Source: Planctomycetota bacterium (GTDB lineage Bacteria > Planctomycetota > PUPC01 > JACPCR01). Taken from it: a stretch of 64,000 nucleotides of DNA. Both the position numbers and the translations under genes were made by a program. This document shows positions 45,137 through 56,968 of the stretch, piece by piece (positions within the stretch are counted from its first letter, which is position 1; the number at the start of each line of letters is the position of its first letter). The stretch is from the NCBI GenBank assembly GCA_016179685.1, contig JACPCR010000056.1:90241-154240 (forward strand), written 5' to 3'. The notes under the pieces were generated by a model. The model made no database searches. It was not told the DNA's origin and worked only from the letters and a program-made list of their open reading frames with translations.

Positions 45137-46816
45137 TTAGTTCGGGATAACCGGCAGAAGAAGATGGGAGGGGAAGGCCTTGGAGTGATGGACCGTCTGG
45201 CGGGCTGGCCGCACCTCGCTGTCCGTGCCGAACTCCCGGCCCGTGTTGGGGTTGCGGTCGAATCGCGGGAAGTTGCTCGAAGCGATCTCCACGCGCACGC
45301 GATGTCCGGCGCGAAAGACGTTCCCCGTAACCCAGAGGTCGATCTCATATTCATAGACCCGGCCGGGTTCGAGAAGCCTGGGGTGACGCCGGTCCTCCCG
45401 GAATCGGGCGCGAAGGATGCCGTCGGTGAGATTCATGGCGTAGCCATCCGGGGCGACGTCCACCAGCTTGGCGGTCCAATCGGTATCCAACGCGTCCGTG
45501 GCAGCGTAGAGAATGGCCCTGATGGGCCCGGTCACCTCGAGTGACTTTTCGAGCGGCGGGCTGGTGTAGCACAGGACGTCGGACCTCATTTCGACGGGCC
45601 GCTGATCGTAGGGGCCCCAGGGCACGATGTGCGGGGAGCAGCAGTTGTTGCCGCCGAGAGTGGGCAGCGGCATCTCGGGGTCGTAAATGAACTCGTCGGG
45701 GCTTTCCGGGCCCGTGGGGCACTCGGGCGTGAGGCCTCCGTCGCCCAGGAGGCTGTTGGCCCGGCCGCCGGAATGCAAATACCACTTTTGCCACTGCGTC
45801 CGGTCGATAGGCCACTCCGACTCGTCGCGCCACTGGTTGACACCCATGATGAAGAGGCGCAAGGGTTTCTCCCGGGCGATTCCATTGTCAATTCCTTTGA
45901 GCCAATAATCGAACCAGCGCAGTTCCAGCGCCTCGAGGTCCACCATGGACGTGGCGCCGAAGTCGACGTCGCCGGTGCGTGTCGAGGCGCTCAAAGCATG
46001 TGGCCAGGGGCCGCAAATGAGCTTGCTCTGGCGGGCCTGGGGCGTGCCGCCGTGCCGCCGCAGACCGTTAAAGTTGACAAAGGTGGCCTTGGAGTAGAGG
46101 TCGAACCACCCGCCCATGTTGAGGGCCGGCGCAGCGATTTCGCCCCACTTGTCCTCGTTGCTCATCCGCTGCCAGTACTCGTCGTAGGAGCTGTGCCGAA
46201 TCCAGTCCCGCCAGAATTCCAGGTCACGGCCCGCGGCGCGACCAGCCTCCGCCAGCGGGAGTGTCCTGAAGAGGCGATTCCAGTCGTAATACTCGATGCT
46301 CTGTGCGGTCCGGCTGTTGGTCCGCAGACCCCACGTCATGAGGACTCCGAGCTGGAGGGCGCCGGCCGTATAGTTCGGCGAGTCCCAGAAGTCGGAAGGG
46401 GCCACACGAGGCACCATACAGGTGAGTTGCGGGTGGCGAAGCCAGGACGAGGTCCACTGCGTCAACCCGAGGTAGGAGCCGCCCGACATCCCGATCTTCC
46501 CGGTACACCAGGGCTGCCGTCCGATCCAGTCCTGAGTGTCGTAGCCGTCCTCGGCCTCGTGGACAAAAGGATAGTAAGTCCCGTCCGAGTCGAACCGTCC
46601 GCGGCAGTCCTGAATGATGCAAGCGTAACCGTTCTCAGCGAGCCGGCGGCCCTTCTCGATTAATGCGGCTGTATTGTTGTCATAGGGGGTCCGAATGAGC
46701 ACGGCGGGAGCGGCCCCGCTGGAAGCAGGCAGGTAGAGATCGGCGGAAAGTCGCACTTGGTCTCGCATGGGAATCTTGACATCGAAGAGCATTCGGACGG
46801 TATCGCTGACAGGCAT
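45137..46816 (-). CDS. CocE/NonD-family hydrolase (X-Pro dipeptidyl-peptidase / acyl esterase type)
   Basis: About 559 aa. The start at 46816 has an AAGAGG site; a start at 46870 would add 18 residues. The alpha/beta-hydrolase half begins VKIPMRDQVRLSADLYLP and holds the nucleophile elbow KIGMSGGSYLGLTQW and CGPWPHA with the catalytic-His region. The C-terminal half (from about 330) is the beta-jelly-roll with VTGPIRAILYAATDALDTDW typical of CocE. Cocaine-esterase-like enzymes cleave esters, amides or X-Pro dipeptides. No signal peptide. The neighbours give no substrate. Confidence 0.88.
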   Translation of the reverse strand: MPVSDTVRMLFDVKIPMRDQVRLSADLYLPASSGAAPAVLIRTPYDNNTAALIEKGRRLAENGYACIIQDCRGRFDSDGTYYPFVHEAEDGYDTQDWIGRQPWCTGKIGMSGGSYLGLTQWTSSWLRHPQLTCMVPRVAPSDFWDSPNYTAGALQLGVLMTWGLRTNSRTAQSIEYYDWNRLFRTLPLAEAGRAAGRDLEFWRDWIRHSSYDEYWQRMSNEDKWGEIAAPALNMGGWFDLYSKATFVNFNGLRRHGGTPQARQSKLICGPWPHALSASTRTGDVDFGATSMVDLEALELRWFDYWLKGIDNGIAREKPLRLFIMGVNQWRDESEWPIDRTQWQKWYLHSGGRANSLLGDGGLTPECPTGPESPDEFIYDPEMPLPTLGGNNCCSPHIVPWGPYDQRPVEMRSDVLCYTSPPLEKSLEVTGPIRAILYAATDALDTDWTAKLVDVAPDGYAMNLTDGILRARFREDRRHPRLLEPGRVYEYEIDLWVTGNVFRAGHRVRVEIASSNFPRFDRNPNTGREFGTDSEVRPARQTVHHSKAFPSHLLLPVIPN

Positions 46817-47273
46817 GGATAACCTCTTATAAATTGAGATGTTGAAGATAGGCTCGAAGCTCACACTCACCTTTTCGGAAACGAGATGCTTCCGTTCCCC
46901 GGCAAGAGCACTCGCACGACGCGCAAAGTTTCACAAGTAAATGCCTAACTGCCAATCGGTGCGCGGCAAGTGGTTTCTGGAATTTCAATCTGCCACATTG
47001 ACAGAGCACGTAGGGGGAATATGGATAGCCGACGGTTTTGGAATTTATACTAACCTTTTTTAAAACAATAGGTTATATCGCGACAATCCTGCAAAATAGT
47101 CATGGCACAAGTTTTGTTTCTCTTGGCTCTCTCACGTTATTGCGCGATGGCCAATAGATACGCCATATTGTCCAGCTTAAGCTTTCCGACGGATACAGGC
47201 AAGCAGCGCCGGCCGGCGCGGCATTTCATACATAACGCGCCGCCAGCAGTGCTAGGAATTTGGGAGGAGACTC
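46817..47273. other. AT-rich intergenic region between the hydrolase and groEL1
   Basis: This 457-base divergent spacer holds no convincing gene. TTGACA occurs at 46998-47003 with a poor -10, and TATACT at about 47046. No CIRCE element (TTAGCACTC-N9-GAGTGCTAA) was found upstream of groEL1, so HrcA control is not evident. Confidence 0.5.
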
Positions 47274-48998
<1,725 letters not shown>

Positions 48999-49070
48999 GC
49001 TTCCCGATTGAGGTTCGGTTGGGTAGAAAGAATTTGTGGGTGTTCATGGGATTCAAAGGAGGAATGCATT

Positions 49071-49364
49071 ATGGCGACGAAGATTCAGCCTCTGGATGAT
49101 CGGATTCTGATTCGGCCTCTCGAAGCGGAAGAGAAGACGCCGGGCGGCATCGTTCTGCCGGATACGGCCAAGGAAAAGCCCCAGCAGGGGAAGATTATGG
49201 CCGTGGGCAGCGGGCGACTGACTGACAAAGGAAAACGAATTCCACCCGAGGTGAAGGTCGGTGACACGGTGATCTTTGGAAAGTACTCCGGAGATGAGGT
49301 TCATGTCGGCGACGACGAGTGCAAGATCATTCGGGAGAGCGACATTCTGGCGGTGCTGGTCTGA
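49071..49364 (+). CDS. groES: GroES co-chaperonin
   Basis: 97 aa with the expected length. [19 protein letters not shown], the mobile-loop [32 protein letters not shown], and the end [11 protein letters not shown] are standard GroES. The ATG at 49071 follows AAAGGAGG. An upstream in-frame ATG at 49008 would add 21 non-homologous residues and is rejected. It lies between two groEL genes, so the single GroES may cap both chaperonins. Confidence 0.97.
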   Translation: MATKIQPLDDRILIRPLEAEEKTPGGIVLPDTAKEKPQQGKIMAVGSGRLTDKGKRIPPEVKVGDTVIFGKYSGDEVHVGDDECKIIRESDILAVLV

Positions 49365-49419
49365 CCCGGTCCAGCCGGGTGAGAGATTGTCCACGACTTC
49401 TTGAGGAGGTATCGCGGTC

Positions 49420-51033
49420 ATGGCTGCCAAGCAGCTTCTATTCGATGCTGAAGCCCGGCATAAGATTCTAGAGGGGGCATCCAAGCTCGCCGGAGCCGTC
49501 AAGGTCACGCTTGGCCCCACGGGCCGGCACGTGGTCCTGGAGAAAAGTTACGGGGCTCCGGTCATCACGCGGGACGGCGTGACGGTCTCCAAGGAGATCG
49601 AGCTGGAGGACCCGTTCGAGAACATGGGGGCCAAGCTCGTGAACGAGGTCGCTTCGAAGACGAATGACGTCGCCGGCGACGGCACGACCACGGCGACCGT
49701 GTTGGCCGAATCGGTTGTCGCCGCCGGCCTGAAGGCGGTCACCGCGGGTGCGGACCCGATGGCGATCCGGCGGGGGATGGAAAAGGCCCTCGCCGCGGCC
49801 ATTCAGGCGCTTGAAGCTTCAAGCCACCCGGTGAAGGGCAAGGCTCAGACCGCCCAGGTGGGCAGCATTGCCGCCAATCAGGACTCCGAGATCGGCAACA
49901 TGCTCGCCGAGGCCATGGACCGGGTGGGCAAGGACGGCGTGGTCACGGTCGAAGAAGGTGAAGGCATTGCCACGACGCTGGATGTGGTCAACGGCATGAG
50001 GTTCGACAAGGGTTACATCTCCCCTTATTTCATCACTCGGCCCGAGACGATGGACACCGAGCTGGAAGAGGTCCAGATTCTGATCCACGAGAAGAAGCTC
50101 TCGAACCTCATGGAGTTCGTTCCGCTTCTCGAGCTGGTGGTGCGGTCCGGGAAACCCTTGCTCGTCATCGCGGAGGAAGTGGAGGCCGAAGCGCTCGCCG
50201 GGCTCGTCGTGAATCATCTTCGAGGAGTCCTCAGGTGCTGCGCGGTCAAAGCGCCGGGTTTCGGCGACCGCCGCAAGGCCATTTTGCAGGATATTGCCAT
50301 TTTGACGGGCGGAAAGATGATCTCCCAGGATTTGGGGACCAAGCTGGAGAACGTTCAGATTTCGGATCTTGGCCGGGCGCAGAAGGTTGTGGTGGAGAAG
50401 GAATTCACGACGATCGTGGGCGGCCGCGGGTCGAAGAAGGACATGGAAGCGCGGATGGCCCAGATTCGCAAGCAGATCGAGGCGACAACCTCCGATTATG
50501 ACCGCGAGAAGCTCCAGGAGCGGCTGGCGAAGCTGACCGGCGGAGTCGCCGTGGTCCGTGTCGGCGCGTGCACCGAGGTGGAGATGAAGGAACGGAAGGC
50601 CAGGGTAGAGGACGCCCTGCATGCCACGAAGGCTGCCGCGGAGGAAGGTGTCGTCGCGGGCGGAGGCGTGGCTCTTTTGAGCGCCATTCCAGCCGTCGAG
50701 AAAATCAGAGGCGGGCTCAAGGGCGACGAAAAGATAGGGGCCGACCTGGTCATCGAGGCCATGCAGTCTCCTCTTCGGCAAATTGCTGAGAATTCCGGCC
50801 GGGATGGAGACGTTGTCGTCGATGAGGCCAAAGCGCAGAAACCCAACTGGGGCTTCGATGCCCGGTCGGGCGAATTTGTGGACCTGTTCAAGGCGGGGAT
50901 AATCGATCCGACCAAGGTGGTTCGAACCGCTTTGCAGAACGCAGTCAGCATCGGCGGGCTTTTCCTCACCACGGAAACGCTCGTGACCAAGATTCCGGAG
51001 GAGGAGAAGCCCGTGGAGAACGCGGTTCACTAG
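49420..51033 (+). CDS. groEL2: GroEL chaperonin 2 without GGM tail
   Basis: 537 aa with complete GroEL domains: [33 protein letters not shown], and [24 protein letters not shown] with the catalytic Asp. It ends in [19 protein letters not shown] and lacks the GGM tail. The apical region around 180-370 differs clearly from GroEL1, so the substrates may differ. Located 55 bases after groES behind GAGGAGG. An intrinsic terminator follows at 51111. Confidence 0.96.
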   Translation: MAAKQLLFDAEARHKILEGASKLAGAVKVTLGPTGRHVVLEKSYGAPVITRDGVTVSKEIELEDPFENMGAKLVNEVASKTNDVAGDGTTTATVLAESVVAAGLKAVTAGADPMAIRRGMEKALAAAIQALEASSHPVKGKAQTAQVGSIAANQDSEIGNMLAEAMDRVGKDGVVTVEEGEGIATTLDVVNGMRFDKGYISPYFITRPETMDTELEEVQILIHEKKLSNLMEFVPLLELVVRSGKPLLVIAEEVEAEALAGLVVNHLRGVLRCCAVKAPGFGDRRKAILQDIAILTGGKMISQDLGTKLENVQISDLGRAQKVVVEKEFTTIVGGRGSKKDMEARMAQIRKQIEATTSDYDREKLQERLAKLTGGVAVVRVGACTEVEMKERKARVEDALHATKAAAEEGVVAGGGVALLSAIPAVEKIRGGLKGDEKIGADLVIEAMQSPLRQIAENSGRDGDVVVDEAKAQKPNWGFDARSGEFVDLFKAGIIDPTKVVRTALQNAVSIGGLFLTTETLVTKIPEEEKPVENAVH

Positions 51034-51110
51034 TCAACGATGCCGCCCGTGCTGCCCCACCTCCTGCATCGTTGAAACTGGGCATTCGGGCACGCAAGTG
51101 GGCCCATCCC

Positions 51111-51147
51111 ACCGGGTTCGCGGTCAGCGCGAGCCCGGTTTTTTTTT
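51111..51147 (+). terminator. Intrinsic terminator after groEL2
   Basis: ACCGGGTTCGCG at 51111 pairs with CGCGAGCCCGGT (one G-U), loop GTCAG, then nine T residues. It closes the groEL1-groES-groEL2 transcript. Confidence 0.85.
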
Positions 51148-51311
51148 CGGAGTTGAAATCCATTCAAAGACCCAGCAGAAAGGCGATATCCTCGGGGCTT
51201 CGTTGACACTCTACAAGGGTTTTGATATTTTTTGTTTTCTTGGAATCGACCCGGGGAAGGGGCTAGCAACGCAGCGGCAGGTCCCGGGGCATTGGCGCGA
51301 CCTTCCCCTGA

Positions 51312-52715
51312 ATGGATTCTTTCATGAGCTCCAAGTCGCGTTTCCAACGATTCCTTCGGCTCTGCTCCCGGATGGGACTGGGTGCATGGATCGTCGGGTT
51401 CTGCTCCGTTGGAGCGGAAGAAGCCAGTCCGGATAAGGAAAAGGAAAGAAGAATCAGGGACTGCATCGAGACCGTGACGAACTTGTCGAATCCCATGATG
51501 GTCTCTCGAAATTGCATCGAAGAAGTTTTGAGACGATATCCCCGTGAAGCCCTCGAACCATTCGTCCGCGCGGCCCGGGATGCCAAGGAGCCACGGGCCA
51601 AGCTGCGCCTGCTGCAGCAGGTGGACCGGATTCTGACGGAGAGGCCGATCGAGACCCCGGAGGATGGAGCGAAGATTTTTTCCACCTTGTCGGCCATGAC
51701 GGCGGAAAATGAATTCGCCGTGCGATACTGGGTCGTCAAGGCCCTGGGTGGAATTCCGACCGAGGAGGCCCTCCGCGCCTTGAGCCGGCTGCTGGAAGAG
51801 CCCGATGACAAACAGGTCCTTCATGTCCAGATCATCTATTCCATGGGCCGCACGGGCTATGGCGACAGCGAGTTGGTTCGCCGCGTTCGTCACAAAGATG
51901 CTCTGATCCGCGAGGCCATCTGTGACGCCCTGGTCTCCTATCGGACCGTTCCGGCGCTGACCTGCATGTTTCGCGGGCTCTATGACAAGGATATCCGAGT
52001 CCGCAGCGCAGCCATCACGGGTCTGAAATTTCTCAATGCGGATGGAGAGTTGGGCTATTTCCCCGGTTCGAGCGACGAGGAACGCCGGGGGCCCCTCAAG
52101 GCCTGGTTCGATTGGATGCTCAAGCTGGGAGACGTGCCGTTCAGACCGGAAGAGCTGACGGAATTTTTTGATGCGCCTCATCCCGAGGTCCGGGAAAAAA
52201 TCTGCCAAGCCCTCCGGGAACCAAAGAGCGGCCCCGCCTTCCGCTGCCTCTTGTGGGGTCTGGCCGATCCGGAAGAATCGGTGCGGCGTGCAGCCATCGA
52301 GTCCCTCAAAAGCGCCAATAAGGGCGCCGATCTCGGATTTAATCCGGCCGGTGCGGAAGAGAACAGAGAGAAGCCTGCACGGCAATGGGCGGACTGGGCT
52401 CGGGGACAAAAGGCGGCCGGACTGGCTGAGCTCGACTGGTTTCCGGTGTTCCAGGCGTCCCCGGGCCAGGTCAAGTTCAGCCTTCTCGAGCTCCTCCGTG
52501 GCGTGAGGACCCGAAGTGCCGGCCTCTGTATCTATTACGGACTTCTGGATAAGAGTCTGGACGTCCGGCGGCAGGCCCTTGAGGCTTTCAAGTCACTCAG
52601 CGGAGGGAAAGACCTGGATTACAAGCCGGATGCCAAAGTGGAGGATTTTCGAGAGTTGGCGCAGCCGATCTCCAACTGGCTAGCGGAACACAAGGCGGAA
52701 CTGCATAGCCCCTAG
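51312..52715 (+). CDS. HEAT-repeat protein, probably exported
   Basis: 467 aa. A hydrophobic stretch after a basic start (GLGAWIVGFCSVGAEE) fits a signal peptide. The rest is HEAT-like alpha-hairpins (VRYWVVKALGGIPTEEALRALS, IREAICDALVSYRTVPALT, VRRAAIESLKSANKG). One ~22-residue motif recurs three times: G-[YF]-x-P-[GS]-[AS]-x-[ED]-E...W-x-[DN]-W (around residues 251, 342 and 445). Such repeats usually carry protein-protein contacts in planctomycete proteins of unknown role. Lies between the chaperonin operon and dnaJ, same strand, but after a terminator. Confidence 0.72.
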   Translation: MDSFMSSKSRFQRFLRLCSRMGLGAWIVGFCSVGAEEASPDKEKERRIRDCIETVTNLSNPMMVSRNCIEEVLRRYPREALEPFVRAARDAKEPRAKLRLLQQVDRILTERPIETPEDGAKIFSTLSAMTAENEFAVRYWVVKALGGIPTEEALRALSRLLEEPDDKQVLHVQIIYSMGRTGYGDSELVRRVRHKDALIREAICDALVSYRTVPALTCMFRGLYDKDIRVRSAAITGLKFLNADGELGYFPGSSDEERRGPLKAWFDWMLKLGDVPFRPEELTEFFDAPHPEVREKICQALREPKSGPAFRCLLWGLADPEESVRRAAIESLKSANKGADLGFNPAGAEENREKPARQWADWARGQKAAGLAELDWFPVFQASPGQVKFSLLELLRGVRTRSAGLCIYYGLLDKSLDVRRQALEAFKSLSGGKDLDYKPDAKVEDFRELAQPISNWLAEHKAELHSP

Positions 52716-52769
52716 CGAAGCGCTGCTTCAAACAGACCCGTGTGTGGCTCGAGCGACTCAGTAGACGAG

Positions 52770-52795
52770 TTCGCAAGTGCACCCGCACTTGCGAA
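52770..52795 (+). other. 11-bp perfect hairpin between HEAT gene and dnaJ
   Basis: TTCGCAAGTGC and GCACTTGCGAA form a perfect stem with an ACCC loop, no T tract. It may be a weak terminator or mRNA-stability element. The dyad TAGCGAAGCGCTGCTTC just before it at 52713 also occurs near 34845. Confidence 0.5.
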
Positions 52796-52945
52796 TTCGT
52801 CACCTATAGGAAACCCCTCCTCCACAGGGTCCTCCCGAATGGGGTACGGCGAGCGCTTCGCTCGAACCTGCCCCTCCCACACGTGTCCCCATGGGAGGCA
52901 TCCTGTTGGGACATGGAAGCCGAAGCCGTTCTGGGATGATTTTCG

Positions 52946-54055
52946 ATGGCTGAGAAAAGAGATTATTACGACATCCTCGGTGTCAGCCGGGACGCCACGC
53001 CGGACGACGTCAAGTCGGCCTACCGCAAGCTGGCGCTGAAGTATCACCCGGACCGAAATCCAGGTGATCAAGAGGCGGAAACGAAGTTCAAAGAAGCGGC
53101 GGAAGCCTATGAGGTGCTTCGGGACCCGGAGAAACGGGTCCGCTACGACCAATACGGCCATGAAGGGGTCAAAGGACGAGTGGCTGACTTCCACGACGCC
53201 TCGGATATCTTTTCGGCTTTTGAGGACATCTTTGGCGGCGGTCTATTCGGTGAATTCTTTCAGAATACCAACCGCGGGGCGAACCTCCGCGTCGAGGTCG
53301 AACTGGAATTCGAAGAGGCCGTCCTCGGCACACGAAAAACCCTGGAAGTGACGCGATCGGAGACGTGCGAGACGTGCCGTGGCTCGGGCTGCCGGCCGGG
53401 TACCCGGCCGAGCGCTTGCTCCTACTGCCGTGGCACCGGCCAGGTCCGCCAGGTGCAGGCCTTCTTCCAAATCCGCACCGCGTGTCCGAGTTGCGGCGGA
53501 AGCGGACAGATCATCAAGTCTCCTTGTTCCCGATGCGATGGGCTCGGTCGCGCGCCCCGGCGCACCCGCATCGAAGTCCCGATTCCAGCCGGGGTTGACG
53601 ACGGATCCAGGCTCCGCGTCCCCGAAAAGGGCGAGTCCGGTTACCGGGGACGGCCCGGAGACCTTTACTGTTTTATCCGCGTCCGTCCGCACCCGTTGTT
53701 CCAGCGGCACGGCGACCATATTCTCGTGGATGTGCCGATCACCTTCAGTCAGGCCGCTCTCGGCGCGGACATCGAGGTGCCTGGCCTGTCCGCCAAGCGA
53801 CACCGAGTGACGATTCCCGCCGGCACCCAGAGTGGGGACATCCTCCAAATCCGGGGCGGCGGTGTGCCCAGGCTGCACGGGGACGGCCGGGGCGACCAGC
53901 TTGTTCGCATCAGCGTTGAGGTGCCTAAGACTCTGTCGCCGCGCCAGCAGGAGCTGCTCCGGGAGCTTGCCAAGACGGAAGAAGTGGAAGTGACGCCGGA
54001 ACGGAAGAGCTTCTTTGAAAAGGTTAAAGCCTATTTCACGGAATCCCCCTCATGA
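52946..54055 (+). CDS. dnaJ: DnaJ co-chaperone
   Basis: 369 aa with the J-domain [20 protein letters not shown] and the HPD motif in [11 protein letters not shown] short Gly/Phe region ([10 protein letters not shown]) is next, then four zinc-finger CxxCxG-type motifs ([32 protein letters not shown]). The C-terminal substrate domain ends FEKVKAYF. It stimulates DnaK. dnaK itself is not in the window. The stop overlaps the grpE start by four bases. Confidence 0.96.
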   Translation: MAEKRDYYDILGVSRDATPDDVKSAYRKLALKYHPDRNPGDQEAETKFKEAAEAYEVLRDPEKRVRYDQYGHEGVKGRVADFHDASDIFSAFEDIFGGGLFGEFFQNTNRGANLRVEVELEFEEAVLGTRKTLEVTRSETCETCRGSGCRPGTRPSACSYCRGTGQVRQVQAFFQIRTACPSCGGSGQIIKSPCSRCDGLGRAPRRTRIEVPIPAGVDDGSRLRVPEKGESGYRGRPGDLYCFIRVRPHPLFQRHGDHILVDVPITFSQAALGADIEVPGLSAKRHRVTIPAGTQSGDILQIRGGGVPRLHGDGRGDQLVRISVEVPKTLSPRQQELLRELAKTEEVEVTPERKSFFEKVKAYFTESPS

Positions 54056-54765
54056 CGTCGAAGCAACCGAGCTCGAAAAAATCATCGGTCAGCGTCCAGG
54101 CGAAGGAAGGTGAAGCCGCGCAGCCTTCACCGCCTGAAGCTGCGCCTCTGGCCACGGAAGCTCGCGCCAGCGGACCGTCCAGCGCGGGCCCCGAATCCAC
54201 GCCGGGCGTCTTCCTTGCCGAATCGGAGCTCCAGGAGCTGCGGCAGAAGGCGGCGGAGCGCGACGGGTTACTGAACGACCTTCAGCGTGCCCGGGCGGAC
54301 TACATCAACCTCCAGCGGCGCACGTCTCGCGATCGCGTGACCTGGTCATCCCAGGCGATCCAGAAATTCGCGCTGGATTTGCTGTTGCCTCTGGACCAAC
54401 TGGAGTTGGCCCTTGCCTCGGCGGAGACGAGCCAGGATTTCAAGGTGCTCTCGGAAGGAATCGGATTGGTCCGGGATTCTTTGCTGGCCGTCCTTCGACA
54501 GCACAAGCTGGAGCCTATTCAGACCCTCCAGGAACGATTCAATCCCGCGCTCCATGAGGCGGTCCTTCAGGAAGATCGGCTGGACCTCCCGGACATGACC
54601 GTGCTCTCTGAGCTTCGCCGCGGCTACACGCTGGAGGGGAAGGTGCTCCGGCCCGCCCAAGTCAAGGTTTCCAGGAACCCCGGCCAGGAGAAGCCCTGTT
54701 TACCACAGACGCCGCCGAGTGCTGGGCCCGACGCGGCGCAGGCCCCCCGACCCGGAGGCCCATAG
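54052..54765 (+). CDS. grpE: GrpE nucleotide-exchange factor
   Basis: 237 aa. After a Ser/Pro/Ala-rich leader, the coiled coil ([22 protein letters not shown]) leads to [14 protein letters not shown], the GrpE family core. The beta-domain with [16 protein letters not shown] ([14 protein letters not shown]) and [19 protein letters not shown] follows. It releases ADP from DnaK. The C-terminal Pro-rich tail is long. ATGA overlap with dnaJ; fmdB follows 64 bases later, so the three may form one heat-shock operon. Confidence 0.95.
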   Translation: MTSKQPSSKKSSVSVQAKEGEAAQPSPPEAAPLATEARASGPSSAGPESTPGVFLAESELQELRQKAAERDGLLNDLQRARADYINLQRRTSRDRVTWSSQAIQKFALDLLLPLDQLELALASAETSQDFKVLSEGIGLVRDSLLAVLRQHKLEPIQTLQERFNPALHEAVLQEDRLDLPDMTVLSELRRGYTLEGKVLRPAQVKVSRNPGQEKPCLPQTPPSAGPDAAQAPRPGGP

Positions 54766-54829
54766 CTGTCAAGTGAAGCCAGAGAGATTCCGTCTCTTGT
54801 ATGGATTCGAACGCAAAGGAGAAGGAAAC

Positions 54830-55159
54830 ATGCCGACCTATGAATATCAATGCACCAACGCAAGCTGTGGACATAAGTTTGAATTGTTTCAGTCCATCAG
54901 GTCCTCCTCGGTCCGAAAATGCCCCACCTGCGGGAAACGGGCGAAACGGCTGATCGGCGCGGGCGCGGGCCTGATCTTCCGTGGTTCGGGCTTTTATATC
55001 ACCGATTACCGCAAGAAGGACTATCACGAGAAGGCCAAGGCGGAAAGCGGGGCCTCCGGCCCCAGTTCCGATGGCAAGGCAGGGAAGGACGCTGACGCCG
55101 CCAAGACGGCAAAAAGCGAGGGCGGCAAGTCGGAGACCGCTAAGAAGTCGGAGAAGTAG
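54830..55159 (+). CDS. FmdB-type zinc-ribbon protein
   Basis: 109 aa from the ATG at 54830 behind AAAGGAGAAGG; an upstream in-frame ATG would read through the end of grpE. The N-terminus MPTYEYQCTNASCGHKFE with CPTCGK makes a one-ribbon zinc site (FmdB/YfcC-like). It continues with IFRGSGFYITDYRK, also typical of the family. The C-terminal half is Lys/Ala/Asp/Ser-rich and disordered. Function is unknown; a putative regulatory protein. Confidence 0.88.
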   Translation: MPTYEYQCTNASCGHKFELFQSIRSSSVRKCPTCGKRAKRLIGAGAGLIFRGSGFYITDYRKKDYHEKAKAESGASGPSSDGKAGKDADAAKTAKSEGGKSETAKKSEK

Positions 55160-55311
55160 TTTTGGAAGACGGGGGAAACGCCCGGCCTTCTGTGCTGAAC
55201 CGTCTCTTATGAGAAGGCTTGTCAAGGCCGATGTGGAGGCATGGCGGCTGTTTCGGCGCTGTATTCATTTCCGCAGCCCGCAGCCTTCAGGGAGAGGGGC
55301 ATCGCGGCGCG

Positions 55312-56658
55312 TTATTCCGCCTCCGCCGCGTCCGGCGCTCCCTCCGGAACAGGTTCAAACTGAGCCTGCTCCTTTTCCCTCTCTCCAGGTTCGGCCGGCG
55401 CGGGCGCGGCTTGCTTTCCACTGCCTCCCTCCGTCGCCTGCTGCTCGGGTCCAGACGGCTCGGTCGCCGGCTGCTCGGACTCCGGCTTCTTGGACTCTGC
55501 CGCCTCCAAAGCGGCCTTCTCGGATTCCGGCCTCGCCGGAGGCTTGGGACTCACCTTCTTCCGACGTGTATCGATCCCGTATTTCATGCCTGGCCGGTGC
55601 TCCCGGAGCAGGCTGCGGACTTTCGGATGAAAGGTGAGATTCAGAGGTTTCTTGCCCAGGCGTGTTTCCGCATTTGAGTCGGCCCCGAACGCGAGCAACA
55701 GCTTCAGCAGTCCGAGGTGCTCGCCCCGTGCGGCATAGTGCAGAGGCGTCTCCCAGAACCGATTCACCGGGTCCACCTCGGCACGGCGCACGAGAAGGTC
55801 CCGCGCCGCTTCCTCGTGCCCGTGCTCCGCGGCCAGGTGGAGTGGCGTCTCGAAAGCCTCGTTCCGGGCACCCGGGTCGGCCCCGCGTTCGACCAACAGT
55901 CCGATCAGGGGCACGTTTCCTTTGATCGCCGCCCAGTGCAGGGCCGTCGAACCCTTGGTGACGCCCACGCTCTCCTTCGCATGGACGTCGCTTCCCCGGT
56001 CCAAGAGAAGCGCTACCATTTCCAGGTGGCCGTTTCGAGCGGCGAGGTGCAGAGCGGCCGCGCCGGTCAAATCGCCTTTGGACACCTCGAGAGACGTGCT
56101 TGCGCCGCCGTCCAGGAGCACCCGGGCCGAGTCCCGAAGGTCCTGCGCCGCAGCCACATGCAGAGGGGTCCATCCTTCGCCATCGCACGAGTTCACGTCC
56201 GCTCCCTTACCGAGGAGCAGGACCGCCGTTTCCGTCCTCTGGTTTTGAGCCGCCCACCACAACGGACTCCGGCCTTTCAGGTCCAGGGCATGGACCTCCG
56301 CACCCCGCGCCAGGAGAAGCTCGGCGACTTCGGCGTGGCCCTCCATGGCCGCGAGGTGGAGGGGAGTGAAACGAGAAGAACTGAGGGCGTTCACCTCGGC
56401 GCCCTGGCCGAGCAAACATTCCGCCGCAGCCTTCTGACCCCTCATGGCGGCCCAGTGCAGGGCCGTGTAGCCGCTGGGCGGCCAGAGGGTATCGTCCTTC
56501 TGCCGGATTAGACTCGGACGTGCCTCGATCAGCGCCTTGATCTTCTCCACATCGCCCGCCTTCGCCGCCTCGTGGATTTCCGACCCGTGCGGCCCGGGCC
56601 GAGATAGACTCAGCGCGAGAAGACCGGTAAGGGTCCGAGCGATCAGTCGAACGTTCAT
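55312..56658 (-). CDS. Ankyrin-repeat protein with charged tail
   Basis: About 448 aa from the ATG at 56658 with AAAGAG upstream; a start at 56775 would add 39 unconvincing residues. A signal-like stretch (LIARTLTGLLALSLS) precedes seven or eight ankyrin repeats (GYTALHWAAMRGQKAAAECLL, RFTPLHLAAMEGHAEVAELLL, GWTPLHVAAAQD, STALHWAAIKGN, ETPLHLAAEHGH, ETPLHYAARGEH). A Pro/Glu/Lys-rich tail of ~90 residues follows. Ankyrin domains bind protein partners. No effector motif was seen. The coding strand opposes the flanking genes. Confidence 0.85.
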   Translation of the reverse strand: MNVRLIARTLTGLLALSLSRPGPHGSEIHEAAKAGDVEKIKALIEARPSLIRQKDDTLWPPSGYTALHWAAMRGQKAAAECLLGQGAEVNALSSSRFTPLHLAAMEGHAEVAELLLARGAEVHALDLKGRSPLWWAAQNQRTETAVLLLGKGADVNSCDGEGWTPLHVAAAQDLRDSARVLLDGGASTSLEVSKGDLTGAAALHLAARNGHLEMVALLLDRGSDVHAKESVGVTKGSTALHWAAIKGNVPLIGLLVERGADPGARNEAFETPLHLAAEHGHEEAARDLLVRRAEVDPVNRFWETPLHYAARGEHLGLLKLLLAFGADSNAETRLGKKPLNLTFHPKVRSLLREHRPGMKYGIDTRRKKVSPKPPARPESEKAALEAAESKKPESEQPATEPSGPEQQATEGGSGKQAAPAPAEPGEREKEQAQFEPVPEGAPDAAEAE

Positions 56659-56968
56659 CTCTTTTTTATAACTCCTGGCGGTAGACGCGTCAATGGTCAG
56701 AGGGTGAGAAGCCTGCCGAAAAATGACCAGCGAATCTAAGACGCGACAAGGCAGACCCCCTGAAGATGGAAACACGGCCTGCGTTGCGAACGCCGGGCGG
56801 CATGGGTAAAAGGAATACTGGAATGGGAGGCATTTCCGCCGCCTGGGTCATCGGTGAACGATTTGGAGGGGTCTCCGCAGTCCCGAGACGGGGACGAGGA
56901 CGAGGAGTTCGGTAGAACGAAAGTCCTCCCGCAGCTCCACTCTGGCGAACTTGAGGAAAGAGGCAGCA
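56659..56968. other. Divergent intergenic spacer
   Basis: This 310-base region between the ankyrin and enolase-type genes shows no gene, tRNA or clear promoter. A GAGGACGAGGAC-type stretch occurs near 56890. Confidence 0.4.
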
